Position numbers and translations under genes: made by a program
Notes under the pieces: model-generated
What the model was told of the DNA's origin: nothing
Databases searched by the model: none
Seen by the model: the letters and a program-made list of their open reading frames with translations, nothing else
In this document: in pieces, positions 43,788 to 53,322 of the stretch
How positions within the stretch are numbered: the stretch's first letter is position 1
Layout: each line of letters starts with the position of its first letter
Assembly (NCBI RefSeq): GCF_004353905.1
Contig: NZ_SMOD01000031.1
Coordinates: 1-64,000 of the forward strand
From: Paraburkholderia guartelaensis
Lineage (GTDB): Bacteria > Pseudomonadota > Gammaproteobacteria > Burkholderiales > Burkholderiaceae
Length of the DNA: 64,000 bases
Direction: 5' to 3'

Positions 43788-46513
43788 TTCAGGGCCTCGC
43801 GTATCTTGTCGGGCGTGACGGGGGTTTCCCTGAAGCGGTGCCCGGTTGCCATCGCCAGCGCGTTCAGCAGCGCCGGCGCGATGGGGCACATCACGGCCTC
43901 GCCGATGCCGCGCGCGCTGTGACGGTCTCCGTCTGGTGGCGGGAGCGCGATCAGTTCCTGCCGCGGGACATCGGTCATGCGCGTGATGAGGTACTGGTCG
44001 AGATTCCACGTGCCGTTGCCGGGGCCGTGATTGCCTAGCGGACACGATTCGCTCAGCACGTTGCTCATCGCCATGGCCACCGCACCTTGCGACTGGCCTT
44101 GCACGATCTCAGGACAGATCAGGCGGCCGGCGCTGAGCGTCGTGACGACATGTTCGACCTTCACGTCCCCGCTCTCGGGGCTCACGGACACGGCGACAAG
44201 CGCTGCCGAAGGCGCATAGTTTGTGCGCCCGAAATTGAACGTATCGCGTGGCGGCATCAACTTGCCGTGAGGCAAGCCCTTGAGATTGTGCGTATCGGGT
44301 CCAACGGCGATGTAGTCGCAGTCCATCTCGACGGCGCCCGATACGAACGTGTACCGGCTTGTCCAGAACCCGCCGGCGTAGGTGACATGGGCGGCGGCCA
44401 CGGTGGGCAACTGCTGGCGGTTGATCTCGTCGAGCAACGCAGGCCAGCTGATTGCCGTGTGACCGGCGGCGATCAGCTTGCCATTCGTCCACTTGAGGTC
44501 TTGCCGCTCGACGTGCGGATTGCGCCATATCGCTCGCGCGGCAGGCAGCACGCTTTGCAGCATCAACACCATCGCGGCGCGGTCGACTGCCTGAAAGTGA
44601 TGGAACGCACCGAGGCAGGCGCTCGAAGAATTGAAGGGGCTCGAGATCGCTTTGCTTCCCTGAGCATCCAGGATGCCCAGCTTTGTGTAATCGAAACCCG
44701 GTATCTGAAACGCCTCGACTTCGTTCATGGTGATTTTCTGCGCGTTCTGCCCAAGGCATGCGGCAGGCGCGAGGGCCAACGTGGTCGCCGCGCCATTGCC
44801 CATGTCCGTGTAATGCGTGAGCACATGCAGGCCCGCGTTCGGCTCGATCTGCACCATCGCGAATACGGCGTCTTTGCCGGTACCGTATGCCTGATTCGCC
44901 ATGGCGAGCCCAACGCCATATCGCAACCCGAGCGCGTGGCGTTGCGCGCGCACGTTTTCCCTGTTGCGCCATAACTCGTGCGCTTCAAGCTGGTTCAGCA
45001 GGTCGGCGAGTTGAAGGTGGAACAGAATGGGTGCGCCAGTGAGCGTTTTGCCGTGCTTCTTGCTCAGCAGGTTGGTGCGTCGGATGTCGAATGGACTTTT
45101 GTGCAGCGCCTGGGCGGCCTCGTCCATGAGCGTTTCGATGGCGAGGTAAGCCTGAGGACCGCCGAAGCCGCGCTGCGAGCCGCCGAACAACGCGGGCGTA
45201 TAACTCACGGAGCTTTGGGCAATGGCGCGCGGAATGTCGTAGCAACTCATGGCGCTCATGGCGGCAAGGTCGCCAACGGGGCCCGTGAGATTTTCCTTCG
45301 CGCCGCCATTGAAGCTGAAGGAACTGACGAGCGCCTGGAGCTTGCCGCTATCGTCGAGCCAGATGGACTCCGTGAAATCCGTTTCCGCGCGTTTCAATCC
45401 GACCTGAAATTGTTCGTAGCGCGACTGCTGCCAGCGCAATGCCCCCTTCGCGAATGGCGCGGCGAGCGCGAGATAAACGGGAAAATACGATTCGTCGCGG
45501 CCGCCGAATCCGCCGCCTGGGTAGCAGCTGATCACGTGAACGTGCTTGACGTTGATATTGCTGTCCTTGAACACCTTACATACGGATATGCAGTCGCCGC
45601 GCGGCGATTGTGTGCCGAGCACCAGGTTCAGACAACCGGAATCCGCCTGAAACCACGCCAGTCCCGACTCCGGTTCCATGAAGACGGGATCGATTGCGGG
45701 CGTTTTGAAGGCACCATCGAACTGGTGCCAGGCTTTGCTGTGGACCTTGGCGCTGGCCAGTTCGCAAATTTCTTTACTTGCGCTGTTGCGTGCGTTGGTG
45801 AATTTTTCAACGGGGAGGCTGCTACTCTGGAGGTTCGAAAACGACCTCGCGTCGTCGCGCACGTAAAACTTGGATGCGGACGCATACAAGGTGGTGATGG
45901 CGCTTTCCGGTACCGTTGCGCCGTACCGGATCACTGACTCGTTGAAATCGAGCAGTTTCTTTGCGTGGCGATAGGTATCGAAGTCTTCGAAGATCAACAA
46001 GGCGACGGGCTGGCCGTAGCAATTGGCGGGGCTGCCTTCCTGCGCAAAAAGATAGATATCCTGGTGACCGACCGGATCCTTCTCGGAGGCGAGATAGATG
46101 CGATTGTCATTCAACGTCTGGTTGGATACCACGGCAATCGGGCGAAGATCGTGCGGCAAGACGCTCAGGTCGAAGCCTTCGTAATTCTTGTCGATGCAAT
46201 TGCATCTCAGCGCGTATAGCCAGTTTTCTTCTTTCGGACAGCCGTCGAAGTCGCGCGCCTTGTGGTCGCGCGCGTAGATCTTCGCGCCCGTGACCTTGCT
46301 CACGCCCTCGATGCGCCAGCGCGCCTTGCCCGGCTCCGGCGCCCAGTCGGGCGCGCCATTCGGTGCCTGTGGTGCGGAGTGGGCGCTCGTCGCGCCGAGT
46401 GCGGCTGGGCTGGCGGCCGTGAATGCGGTGATGGAGCTGACCGACATCGTGACCGCGCCGCTCCCCATGGCCTTGAGGAATGTCCGGCGAGTGATCGGAA
46501 CATCGCAAGCCAT
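43784..46513 (-). CDS. Molybdenum-cofactor hydroxylase large subunit (IorB / xanthine dehydrogenase family), Tat-exported
   Basis: This 909-residue catalytic subunit is exported by Tat: the N-terminus has ITRRTFLKAMGSGAVTMS. Molybdopterin-binding motifs include YPGGGFGGRDESYFPVYLAL, GGSQRGFGGPQAYLAIET and MGNGAATTLALAP. The base glutamate of the family is in ARGIGEAVMCPIAPAL near the end. There is no FAD subunit. Electrons probably go through the 2Fe-2S subunit to the cytochrome c, as in periplasmic isoquinoline or aldehyde oxidoreductases. The substrate is unknown. Confidence 0.9.
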   Translation of the reverse strand: MACDVPITRRTFLKAMGSGAVTMSVSSITAFTAASPAALGATSAHSAPQAPNGAPDWAPEPGKARWRIEGVSKVTGAKIYARDHKARDFDGCPKEENWLYALRCNCIDKNYEGFDLSVLPHDLRPIAVVSNQTLNDNRIYLASEKDPVGHQDIYLFAQEGSPANCYGQPVALLIFEDFDTYRHAKKLLDFNESVIRYGATVPESAITTLYASASKFYVRDDARSFSNLQSSSLPVEKFTNARNSASKEICELASAKVHSKAWHQFDGAFKTPAIDPVFMEPESGLAWFQADSGCLNLVLGTQSPRGDCISVCKVFKDSNINVKHVHVISCYPGGGFGGRDESYFPVYLALAAPFAKGALRWQQSRYEQFQVGLKRAETDFTESIWLDDSGKLQALVSSFSFNGGAKENLTGPVGDLAAMSAMSCYDIPRAIAQSSVSYTPALFGGSQRGFGGPQAYLAIETLMDEAAQALHKSPFDIRRTNLLSKKHGKTLTGAPILFHLQLADLLNQLEAHELWRNRENVRAQRHALGLRYGVGLAMANQAYGTGKDAVFAMVQIEPNAGLHVLTHYTDMGNGAATTLALAPAACLGQNAQKITMNEVEAFQIPGFDYTKLGILDAQGSKAISSPFNSSSACLGAFHHFQAVDRAAMVLMLQSVLPAARAIWRNPHVERQDLKWTNGKLIAAGHTAISWPALLDEINRQQLPTVAAAHVTYAGGFWTSRYTFVSGAVEMDCDYIAVGPDTHNLKGLPHGKLMPPRDTFNFGRTNYAPSAALVAVSVSPESGDVKVEHVVTTLSAGRLICPEIVQGQSQGAVAMAMSNVLSESCPLGNHGPGNGTWNLDQYLITRMTDVPRQELIALPPPDGDRHSARGIGEAVMCPIAPALLNALAMATGHRFRETPVTPDKIREALK

Positions 46514-46549
46514 GTGCGTCTCCAGGCGAGACCCGCAACGCGAACTGCG

Positions 46550-47890
46550 TTATTTCATGTCGCGTGCTACGCGAAATCCATTGGCTTCGTAGCGAACGCT
46601 GCTGTCGTATTTGAAGCGCGTGGCGGCGAGCATATAGCCCGCGCCGTCGCGCCACGATCCGCCGCGGATCACGCGCGTCTGGCAGTTGGGCTCGTCCCAC
46701 GAGTGGCCATCGTTCGGCGCGTTCTTGTACGAGTTGTGCCAGCAGTCGCTGACCCATTCCCAAACGCCGCCGGCCATGTCGTAGAAGCCAAACGCATTGG
46801 CCGGGAACGAGCCGACGTCGTCGGGCGCCTCGACGTGCCACGGCGGCCCGCAGTCCTTGCAGTTCGCCGTGCCCTTGCGCATGTCGTTGCCCCACCAGTA
46901 GCGCGTTTCGGTGCCCGCGCGCGCGGCATATTCCCATTCCGCTTCCGTCGGCAGGCGATAGGGTTTGCCGCTGACCTTCGAAAGCCATTTCACGTATTGC
47001 TGTGCGTCATCCCAGCTCAGGTCGCGCACGGGGGCGTTCGGCGAGGCGTTGTTCTCGTTCGACAGGCGCGGGCAGGCGCTGGCGGCGACGCACGCGTTCC
47101 ACTGCGCCACCGTCACCGCATATTTCGCGAGCGCATAGCTATGGCTGATTGTCACGCGGTGCGCGGGGCGCTCCGATACGTCGTCGGTGTCGATGCCCAT
47201 GGTGAAGTTGCCGGGCGTCACCGCGACCAGCACCGGGCAAGATGGGCAGTCCTGAATGTCGTGTGGACCCGGCTTCGAAATGGCCGGATTGCCCTTGGCA
47301 GCAACTGCCGCCGCGGCTGCAGCCGTTGCCGCAGTCGTTGCGGCGGCCGGCGGCGCGGGTGGCGGGGCCGCCGCGGCAGGCGGTGTCTTCGCCTGAGGCA
47401 CCGGCGCGGGTGCCGGTGTGGGCGTGGCAGCAGCAGCGGGGCTGCTAGCCGGATGCATGGCGGGCGTAGCGGGCGGGGCGGACGCTGCAGCCGGTTTCGA
47501 TGCTTCCGCACGCAAACGTGTCAGGCGGGCCTGTGCGAGCGGTGCGAAACGGCCATTCGGATAGGCCTTGAGATACGCCTCATAGTCGCTCGCGTATTGA
47601 CTGTCCTTGATCGAATTCCAGAACGTGATTTCGTATTCCTGGGAGGTGTCTTTCGGCATCAGGCCGACTCGCACGATCGCGACGCCATAGCGTTGCCGCG
47701 CTGCGCTGGCCGCTGCGAGCCGCTCATGCGCGGCGTGGGCAGTTGCGTACCGCCCCGGGTCTTGCGGCGCGATACGCGGCTGCACGCGTACTGGAGCCGA
47801 ACGGTCATGCGCAGCCGGTGCAGCTGAGCGTAGAGTCGAGGTCAGGCCTAGCGAGATCAACAGGCACACAGGCAACACTAGCCGCCACAT
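46550..47890 (-). CDS. Exported SUMF1 / formylglycine-generating-enzyme-like domain protein
   Basis: This 446-residue protein has a signal peptide (MWRLVLPVCLLISLGLTS), a helical region at about 25-130, and a long Ala/Pro linker at about 130-205. The C-terminal SUMF1 domain covers about 215-446 with FTMGIDTDDVSERPAHRV, WDDAQQYVKWLSKVSGKPYRLPTEAEWEYAARAGTE and VIRGGSWRDG. The start at 47890 has AGGGAGAA upstream. It lies 36 bp before the molybdenum enzyme gene, so it may be an oxidative tailoring or scaffolding protein of that complex. No sulfatase is nearby, so a true formylglycine role is unlikely. Confidence 0.82.
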   Translation of the reverse strand: MWRLVLPVCLLISLGLTSTLRSAAPAAHDRSAPVRVQPRIAPQDPGRYATAHAAHERLAAASAARQRYGVAIVRVGLMPKDTSQEYEITFWNSIKDSQYASDYEAYLKAYPNGRFAPLAQARLTRLRAEASKPAAASAPPATPAMHPASSPAAAATPTPAPAPVPQAKTPPAAAAPPPAPPAAATTAATAAAAAAVAAKGNPAISKPGPHDIQDCPSCPVLVAVTPGNFTMGIDTDDVSERPAHRVTISHSYALAKYAVTVAQWNACVAASACPRLSNENNASPNAPVRDLSWDDAQQYVKWLSKVSGKPYRLPTEAEWEYAARAGTETRYWWGNDMRKGTANCKDCGPPWHVEAPDDVGSFPANAFGFYDMAGGVWEWVSDCWHNSYKNAPNDGHSWDEPNCQTRVIRGGSWRDGAGYMLAATRFKYDSSVRYEANGFRVARDMK

Positions 47891-48192
47891 GTTCGTTCTC
47901 CCTATCAGGTGCCAACCCGGGTGCAAACCCAGGCGTCATCGCCTTTCAATGCCGACGGTGCGCTACCCCGCTGCAGTCGCCGGCCGCGCTCGCGCGAAAC
48001 GCGCGCCGCCGCCGGCACAGGCACTGCCCGCGCACAACTACAAAATAGCACGCACGCCGCGCGATGCAGTAACTGGGTGGCACCCGCGCGCGCCGCGCCG
48101 ATTTATCTCCATCCGCTTGAATCCGTCCTAAGCTGTAGAACACGCACCGAACTCCAAAGCCGCGCGCCGTCTGCCGAACGAGGAGCATAAAG
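47891..48192. other. Divergent intergenic region, no gene seen
   Basis: These 302 bases separate the leftward SUMF1/molybdenum operon from the rightward DUF4399 pair. They must hold both promoters. I see no convincing -35/-10 pair, palindrome or small coding sequence. Confidence 0.4.
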
Positions 48193-48618
48193 ATGCAACG
48201 AAGAGCAACCCTGTTGGCCCTGGCAGCGGCCGTCCTGATGCCGCGCCTCGCGTTTGCCGAGCGCACCCCGTCGCCACCCGGCGCGGAGGTCTACATCATC
48301 TGGCCGCCGGACGGCGCGACGATTCCCACCGGCAAGTTCTGGGTGCGTATGGGCCTGCGCAACATGGGCGTCTGCCCCAAGGGGATCAACAAACCGAACA
48401 CGGGCCATCATCACTTGCTCATCGACACGGACCTTCCGCCGCTCGATCAGCCTATCCCGTCGGATCGCAATCATTTGCATTTCGGCGCGGGCGAAACGGA
48501 GGCCAGGATCGAGCTTCCGCCGGGCAAGCACACGCTGCAGTTGCTGATGGGCGACTACAACCACGTGCCGCACGATCCGCCGGTGTACTCGAAGAAGATC
48601 ACGGTCACGGTCAAGTAG
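48193..48618 (+). CDS. Exported DUF4399 protein (first copy)
   Basis: This 141-residue protein has a signal peptide (ATLLALAAAVLMPRLAFA). The DUF4399 core contains NTGHHHLLIDTDLPPLDQP, NHLHFGAGETEARIELPPG and KHTLQLLMGDYNHVPHDPPV. The His-rich strands could bind a metal. Function unknown; family members are periplasmic or secreted. The gene is 51 bp upstream of a close paralogue. Confidence 0.85.
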   Translation: MQRRATLLALAAAVLMPRLAFAERTPSPPGAEVYIIWPPDGATIPTGKFWVRMGLRNMGVCPKGINKPNTGHHHLLIDTDLPPLDQPIPSDRNHLHFGAGETEARIELPPGKHTLQLLMGDYNHVPHDPPVYSKKITVTVK

Positions 48619-48669
48619 CGAAGGACATCCGGCTTTAGCCGCAGCGCAAAAGAAGCGGGAGTGCATGCC

Positions 48670-49095
48670 ATGAACAGGTTCCTCGTTTTTGCTGCCAGCC
48701 TCGTGCTGCTCGCGGGCGGAGCGGCGCATGCAGGCACGACGCCGGCCGACCCGAACGCGCACGTTTATATCGGCTGGCCCAACGACGGTCAGGTCATGCC
48801 GGCCGGGCGCCCATTTCGTGTCTGGTTCGGCCTGCGCAACATGGGCGTGGCGCCTGCGGAAGTCGAGTTTCCCAACACGGGCCACCATCACCTGCTCGTC
48901 GATACGGACTTGCCACCGATGGATCAGCCCATTCCATCCGATCGCAACCACCTTCACTTCGGCGCCGGCCAGACCGAAACCATGCTGCAGTTGCCGCCGG
49001 GCAAACATACGTTGCAGCTGCTGATGGGCGACGCGCACCACGTGCCGCACAACCCGCCCGTCTACTCGAAGAAAATCACCATATACGTTAAGTGA
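48670..49095 (+). CDS. Exported DUF4399 protein (second copy)
   Basis: This 141-residue paralogue of the preceding protein starts at 48670, 8 bp after GGGAG. Its signal peptide is FLVFAASLVLLAGGAAHA. It keeps the same core (NTGHHHLLVDTDLPPMDQP, NHLHFGAGQTETMLQLPPG, DAHHVPHNPPVYSKKITIYV). Equal length and conserved order show a tandem duplication with later divergence. Confidence 0.85.
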   Translation: MNRFLVFAASLVLLAGGAAHAGTTPADPNAHVYIGWPNDGQVMPAGRPFRVWFGLRNMGVAPAEVEFPNTGHHHLLVDTDLPPMDQPIPSDRNHLHFGAGQTETMLQLPPGKHTLQLLMGDAHHVPHNPPVYSKKITIYVK

Positions 49096-49183
49096 TCCAT
49101 ACGAATCGATCGCGAATGCTGCGGCAATGCCCGAACGTTTGCGACGCTTTTACCTTCTCCCGCCAAACAGTGTTCGCAGCGCG

Positions 49184-49209
49184 CCAACATAAGCCGTTCG
49201 ACGCGTTGG
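49184..49209. promoter_or_regulatory. Candidate activator site CCAAC-N16-GTTGG, 123 bp upstream of a sigma-54 promoter
   Basis: The arms extend to CGCCAAC and GTTGGCG (49182-49211). An arm pair of identical form and spacing occurs at 63638-63663, at the same distance from a second sigma-54 promoter. The activator encoded at 58618-59937 is the natural candidate to bind it. Confidence 0.65.
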
Positions 49210-49331
49210 CGAACGCCCATCACAACGCACGACTCGCGCGCGCCACGCGCCGCGCGTGAGATTCCGGGAATTCCAGAACAGTCCTTATGCAACGGGCGTT
49301 GCGCCGCCGTGCGCTTACGCGCTCGCGCATC

Positions 49332-49347
49332 TGGCACGCCTCATGCC
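49332..49347 (+). promoter_or_regulatory. Sigma-54 (-24/-12) promoter TGGCACG-N4-ATGC for the first GG-leader peptide
   Basis: TGGCACG (49332-49338), then CCTC, then ATGCC gives the full -24 element and the invariant GC at -12 with exact spacing. It lies 88 bp before the peptide start and would give a leader of about 60 nt. Confidence 0.75.
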
Positions 49348-49419
49348 TTGTTGGACCTGAGCCCGCAACCATGCAGCTCAAAACCCCAACAGTGTTGCAT
49401 CCTTTTCTGGAGAACTGCC

Positions 49420-49686
49420 ATGAGCAAGCTGATGATCGCCGACCTGAGCGTCGCGCAGGAACTCGACCGCCGTGAAATGAGCGCCGTGCGCGGCGGCCTG
49501 GGCCTTTGGCCCGTCTACTACCCGACGCCGAGCGTGAAGGTCGACTCCACCAACTTCTCCGCATCGCAGTTGATCGGCCAAACGAACACCATCCTGTCCA
49601 ACACGGGCAACGACGTGGCGTTCGTGAACAACCTCCACGCCTCGACCAACCCCGTGCAAACGGCTCACAACACGATCCACTTCTGA
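49420..49686 (+). CDS. Double-glycine-leader exported peptide, copy 1
   Basis: This 88-residue precursor has a 26-residue leader that ends SAVRGG and carries the shared L-D-R at 15-17 and Met20. The predicted exported peptide has 62 residues. It begins LGLWPVYYPTPSV, is rich in Asn, Thr, Gln and Val, lacks cysteine and ends NPVQTAHNTIHF. It is very similar to the peptide at 63153-63425, even at DNA level over the ribosome site and leader. It is the first gene before the export operon and probably a substrate of the C39 exporter at 55550-58621. The ribosome site is TGGAGA. Confidence 0.85.
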   Translation: MSKLMIADLSVAQELDRREMSAVRGGLGLWPVYYPTPSVKVDSTNFSASQLIGQTNTILSNTGNDVAFVNNLHASTNPVQTAHNTIHF

Positions 49687-49697
49687 TCGTGCTGCCA

Positions 49698-49725
49698 GCC
49701 GTGGAGGCTTACCCGCTTCCACGGC
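49698..49725 (+). other. Hairpin between the peptide gene and the export operon
   Basis: GCCGTGGA and TCCACGGC arms (with an inner GC pair) form a stem 11 bp after the peptide stop codon. There is no T-run. It could stabilise the peptide mRNA and lower read-through into the export genes, a common arrangement when a substrate needs more expression than its transporter. Confidence 0.45.
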
Positions 49726-49800
49726 GCCGCCCTCCACCGCATCCGCTGCACACCGCTTCTTCGTCGCGTCCTTCGCCGCCTTTCCCTCAAGGAGTCGATC

Positions 49801-51282
49801 GTGAACACACCGCTCTCGCCGTCCGCCGCACATGCAGGCCGCGGCGCGTCGCGCTGGCTGACCCGCTTCGTCGGAACGGCTGGGTTGTGTGCTGTGGCGC
49901 TGTGCGGGTGCACGGATCTGAGTACGCCTGCGTATAGGCGCCCGGACATGCCTGAGAAGGACGCCTGGGCGCATACGAGCCGCACGTTTTCCGCGGCCGA
50001 TACGGTCAATCCGCAGTGGTGGAAAGAGTTCGACGATCCCTACCTGAATACACTCATAGAAAAGGCGATTGCGGGCAATGTCGATATCCGGGTACTGGCC
50101 GCGCGCATTGACGTGGTCGGCGCGCAGATCGGGGAAGTGCAGGCCGGTGCACTTCCCACGGTCGACGCGGGCGCGGGTATCGATTATGAGAAGAGCACGG
50201 GGCTAGCGCTCTCGAAGACCTATAACGTCGCCACTCAGGTGAACTGGGACATCGATATCTGGGGCAAAGTAGAAAAAAGCGTGCAGGCCCAAAAGGCCGA
50301 GTATCACGCTAGCGAAGCGGATTGGCGTGCAGGCTATTTGACGCTCGTTGCGAATGTGGCGAGCACTTATTTCCAGATTCTCCAGTTCGACGATCAGATC
50401 CGCGACGAGGAAGACACGCTCAGGCGGAACAAGCAGATTCTCACCATCTACCAGCAGATGTACGCAAACGGTGTCGCACCCAAGACCGAGGTGCTGCGCC
50501 AGAGCGCGGAAGTCAATGGCGTCACGAACGAACTGCTGGAATTGCACCGCGAGCGCGATACCGCCGAAAACGCGCTCTCCACGCTGGTTGGCGTGCCTGC
50601 GGGCGAGTTCAAGATGCCGTCAGGCCAGCTGCGCCAGCGCGTGAAGTTGCCGGACGTGCCCATGGGCCTGCCCGCGCAGCTGCTGGGGCGCCGCCCCGAT
50701 GTGGTGGCCGCGCAGTACCGCATTCTCGAATCCTATCACGAAGTCGGTTCCGCGCGGCTCGCGCAATTGCCGACCATCAGCCTCACGGGCCGCGCCGGCA
50801 CAGCCGCGTTCTCGCTCTCCGATCTCTTCAAAGTGTTCACGCTGAGCTTCATGCCGAGTATCGACTTCCCGATGTTCGACCCCAGCGTGCATGCTCATAT
50901 CAAGACGACGGAGGCCCAGAGCAAGGTTGCCGAAGAGCAGTATCGCCAGGTCGTGTTCACGGCGTTCGAAGAAGTCGAGAACGCGCTCGTGAACCTCGAT
51001 GCGCATAAAAAGCAGCGCATCGAATTGTTGCAGCAGAACGAACGGCTGCGCACCGTCGCGGCTCAGGTCGAGGCGCAGTTGAAGGAAGGGCTCGTGTCGC
51101 AACTCGAAGTATTGGAGTCCGAACGTTCGCTCGCTAATGCGGAACAGTCGCTTCTCTCCAACCATGAGCTGATCCTGAGCGACACTGTCACCCTCTACAA
51201 GGCGATCGGCGGCGGCTGGCCCGACGTCGCTGTCGCCAACGTGGCCTCGAATTCCGCTGTGTCGGCAGCGCCCGTCAAGTGA
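49801..51282 (+). CDS. TolC/OprM-family outer-membrane efflux lipoprotein
   Basis: This 493-residue protein starts at GTG with AAGGAG upstream. A lipoprotein signal ends in LCAVALCGC, so Cys37 would be acylated. The NodT/OprM repeats follow, for example WWKEFDDPYLNTLIEKAIAG and LAQLPTISLTGRAG. The protein would form a trimeric outer-membrane channel. Its place with HlyD and a C39 exporter suggests that it completes a type I secretion channel for the peptides. Confidence 0.9.
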   Translation: MNTPLSPSAAHAGRGASRWLTRFVGTAGLCAVALCGCTDLSTPAYRRPDMPEKDAWAHTSRTFSAADTVNPQWWKEFDDPYLNTLIEKAIAGNVDIRVLAARIDVVGAQIGEVQAGALPTVDAGAGIDYEKSTGLALSKTYNVATQVNWDIDIWGKVEKSVQAQKAEYHASEADWRAGYLTLVANVASTYFQILQFDDQIRDEEDTLRRNKQILTIYQQMYANGVAPKTEVLRQSAEVNGVTNELLELHRERDTAENALSTLVGVPAGEFKMPSGQLRQRVKLPDVPMGLPAQLLGRRPDVVAAQYRILESYHEVGSARLAQLPTISLTGRAGTAAFSLSDLFKVFTLSFMPSIDFPMFDPSVHAHIKTTEAQSKVAEEQYRQVVFTAFEEVENALVNLDAHKKQRIELLQQNERLRTVAAQVEAQLKEGLVSQLEVLESERSLANAEQSLLSNHELILSDTVTLYKAIGGGWPDVAVANVASNSAVSAAPVK

Positions 51283-51314
51283 GCGCGTTCGTTGCGGCGG
51301 GCCGCCTCAGTTGT

Positions 51315-51342
51315 TTGACTCCAGCCAACAGTCGCCTACACT
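51315..51342 (+). promoter_or_regulatory. Sigma-70 promoter TTGACT-N16-TACACT upstream of the FHA gene
   Basis: A good -35 and -10 pair lies 118 bp before the FHA gene start. It suggests that the secretion genes also have basal expression independent of the sigma-54 promoters. Confidence 0.5.
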
Positions 51343-51459
51343 TTTCTAACACCCCGATCGCCGTGTGCAAGGCGCGCGGCTTCACACGGAGAGTCAGTGC
51401 GCACGCGGCGCTTGCGCCACGCGCGGCCTGGCTGACAACTGCTGATCGCTGGCGGAATC

Positions 51460-53322
51460 ATGGTGCCTGACGCCGCTTCCATTGCCGAGAGCCAGACATC
51501 GCTCGACCGGACGTTCGATATCGTGCTGCGGCCGATATCGCATGCGGAGCTGGGCGAGATCCGCATCGACAAGGATCTTTTCGCAGTCGGGCGGACACAG
51601 CCGCCTTTTGCCGAGGCGAAGCCCGACGTCGTGGTCGATGTCTCGCGCCGTCACGCGCGCATTTTCCGCGAGGGCGCGGCGGCCTACGTCGCCGACCTGG
51701 GCAGCAAGAACGGCACTGCGGTCAATGGCATCGAAGTGACCCAGAAGCCCCACGTTCTCAAAGACGGCGACGAACTCAGTTTCGGCGGCGCGCTCGCGTT
51801 TCGCGTGAGCTTCGCGCCCCGTACGGTGCGCGCGCCCGCGCGGGCGATCGTGGTGACGCTCACGCCGGTGCGCGACGATCTCGGTTTGCAGCAGATCGTC
51901 GTCACGAGTTTTCCGTTCCTGGTCAGCAAGGCCGACGAGACGTTCTCGCAGTATCACGACGCGTATCCGCATCAGGTGAATTATTTGTCGCGGCGTCATG
52001 CGCATATCTATGCCGAAGACGATGCGATGTATGTCGAAGACCTCGGCAGCACCAACGGCACGTTCCTCGACGGACAGCGGCTCGACGATCACGCGGTCAA
52101 GCTCGAAGACGGCCAGCGGATCGCCTTTGGCGGCGAGCATTTCGTTTACCGGGTCGGCCTCGAGAGCACGAGTGGAAGCGATGCCACCGTGACCGCGACG
52201 CGCGAGCGCCGCGCGTCGGTGCTTGCCGAAGACGCCGACCGCACGACCTTCATCGGCAGCGCGCATTCGTTTCTCGACATTTTCTGCACGCCGCCCGCGC
52301 CCGCGCAGGAAGACGAAATCAACCCCGATGCGCCGCAACCCGCGCCGGAACCGGGCCATGACACGCGACGCCGGCGCGGCAAGATCGAGGTCTTCCTGAG
52401 CGAACTGAGCGAAGCGCTGGGCGGCAGCGGCAAGATCAACATGCGCGCTTTCGTGCGGTGGGGCGGTGGCGGGATTGCCGTGATCGTCGCGCTCGTTGCC
52501 CTCACGTATTTCCAGGGCGCGCCGCAGCGCGACATGCGGGCGTTGCTCACGAGCGGCCAGTTCGAAAGCGCGGCGCACATGGCCGATCAATATCTCGCGC
52601 GCCACCCGAACGACAGCACGTGGCGCGCGATGGGGACGGAAGCGCTCATCAAGGCGGACGTGCCCGACTGGGTCGCCGCGATCAACGCGCGTGCGTTCGA
52701 CCGTGCGCGCGCCATCGTGGAAGACATGCGTACGCTCGCGCGCCACAATCCGGACGCCGCGCCGCTCGTGGAAAACATCGACTGGATCGGCGCGCTGCAA
52801 TCGTTCGTGCAGGGACGGGGCGGTTCGCAGGCGCCGATTCGTCTCTATCACGACGAAGCCCCGATCCATGCGCTGACGAGCCGCTGGAACGACGACCCCG
52901 GCGAGCATCAACGTGCATTCGACCGGATTTCGGCCTATGTGCCGGCGTTTGCCGCCGTGTACGCGGATTCGCTCAGCCACTTGCGCAAGCTGCAGAGCGA
53001 CGACTCCGTGTATGTCGCCGCGCTCGAGCGCATCCAGCAGGCAATCGACAGTGCGCTCGCGACCGACCGCTTCGACGCGCTGACCGCGATGCTGAGCGAC
53101 TATGCGCAGCGCTATCCGCGCCTCGCCGGGCTCGATGCTGTGCGCGCCGACGTCGACCAGTACGAACAGATCGACAGCGAGGCGCACGCGGGCCATGTGC
53201 AGGCCGTGCACGACCGCCTGGCCGCCGCTCACTTCGTCACGCCACCGTTCGCAGCCCATGCGGACGCGCTCGAAAAGCTTGCGCTAGCGGGAGGGCATGG
53301 TGAATCCGCGCCAGCTCATTGA
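51460..53322 (+). CDS. Membrane protein with two cytoplasmic FHA domains
   Basis: This 620-residue protein has FHA domain 1 at about 25-105 (SRRHARIF, then DLGSKNGTAVNG) and FHA domain 2 at about 135-225 (LSRRHAHIYA, then DLGSTNGTFLDG). A single membrane span lies near 334-352 (GGGGIAVIVALVALTYF), and a helical, probably periplasmic region of about 260 residues follows. FHA domains bind phosphothreonine, so it should dock a phosphorylated partner. The PP2C phosphatase at 60111-60881 is the matching eraser. It overlaps the HlyD gene by 26 bp. A scaffolding role in secretion is inference. Confidence 0.88.
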   Translation: MVPDAASIAESQTSLDRTFDIVLRPISHAELGEIRIDKDLFAVGRTQPPFAEAKPDVVVDVSRRHARIFREGAAAYVADLGSKNGTAVNGIEVTQKPHVLKDGDELSFGGALAFRVSFAPRTVRAPARAIVVTLTPVRDDLGLQQIVVTSFPFLVSKADETFSQYHDAYPHQVNYLSRRHAHIYAEDDAMYVEDLGSTNGTFLDGQRLDDHAVKLEDGQRIAFGGEHFVYRVGLESTSGSDATVTATRERRASVLAEDADRTTFIGSAHSFLDIFCTPPAPAQEDEINPDAPQPAPEPGHDTRRRRGKIEVFLSELSEALGGSGKINMRAFVRWGGGGIAVIVALVALTYFQGAPQRDMRALLTSGQFESAAHMADQYLARHPNDSTWRAMGTEALIKADVPDWVAAINARAFDRARAIVEDMRTLARHNPDAAPLVENIDWIGALQSFVQGRGGSQAPIRLYHDEAPIHALTSRWNDDPGEHQRAFDRISAYVPAFAAVYADSLSHLRKLQSDDSVYVAALERIQQAIDSALATDRFDALTAMLSDYAQRYPRLAGLDAVRADVDQYEQIDSEAHAGHVQAVHDRLAAAHFVTPPFAAHADALEKLALAGGHGESAPAH

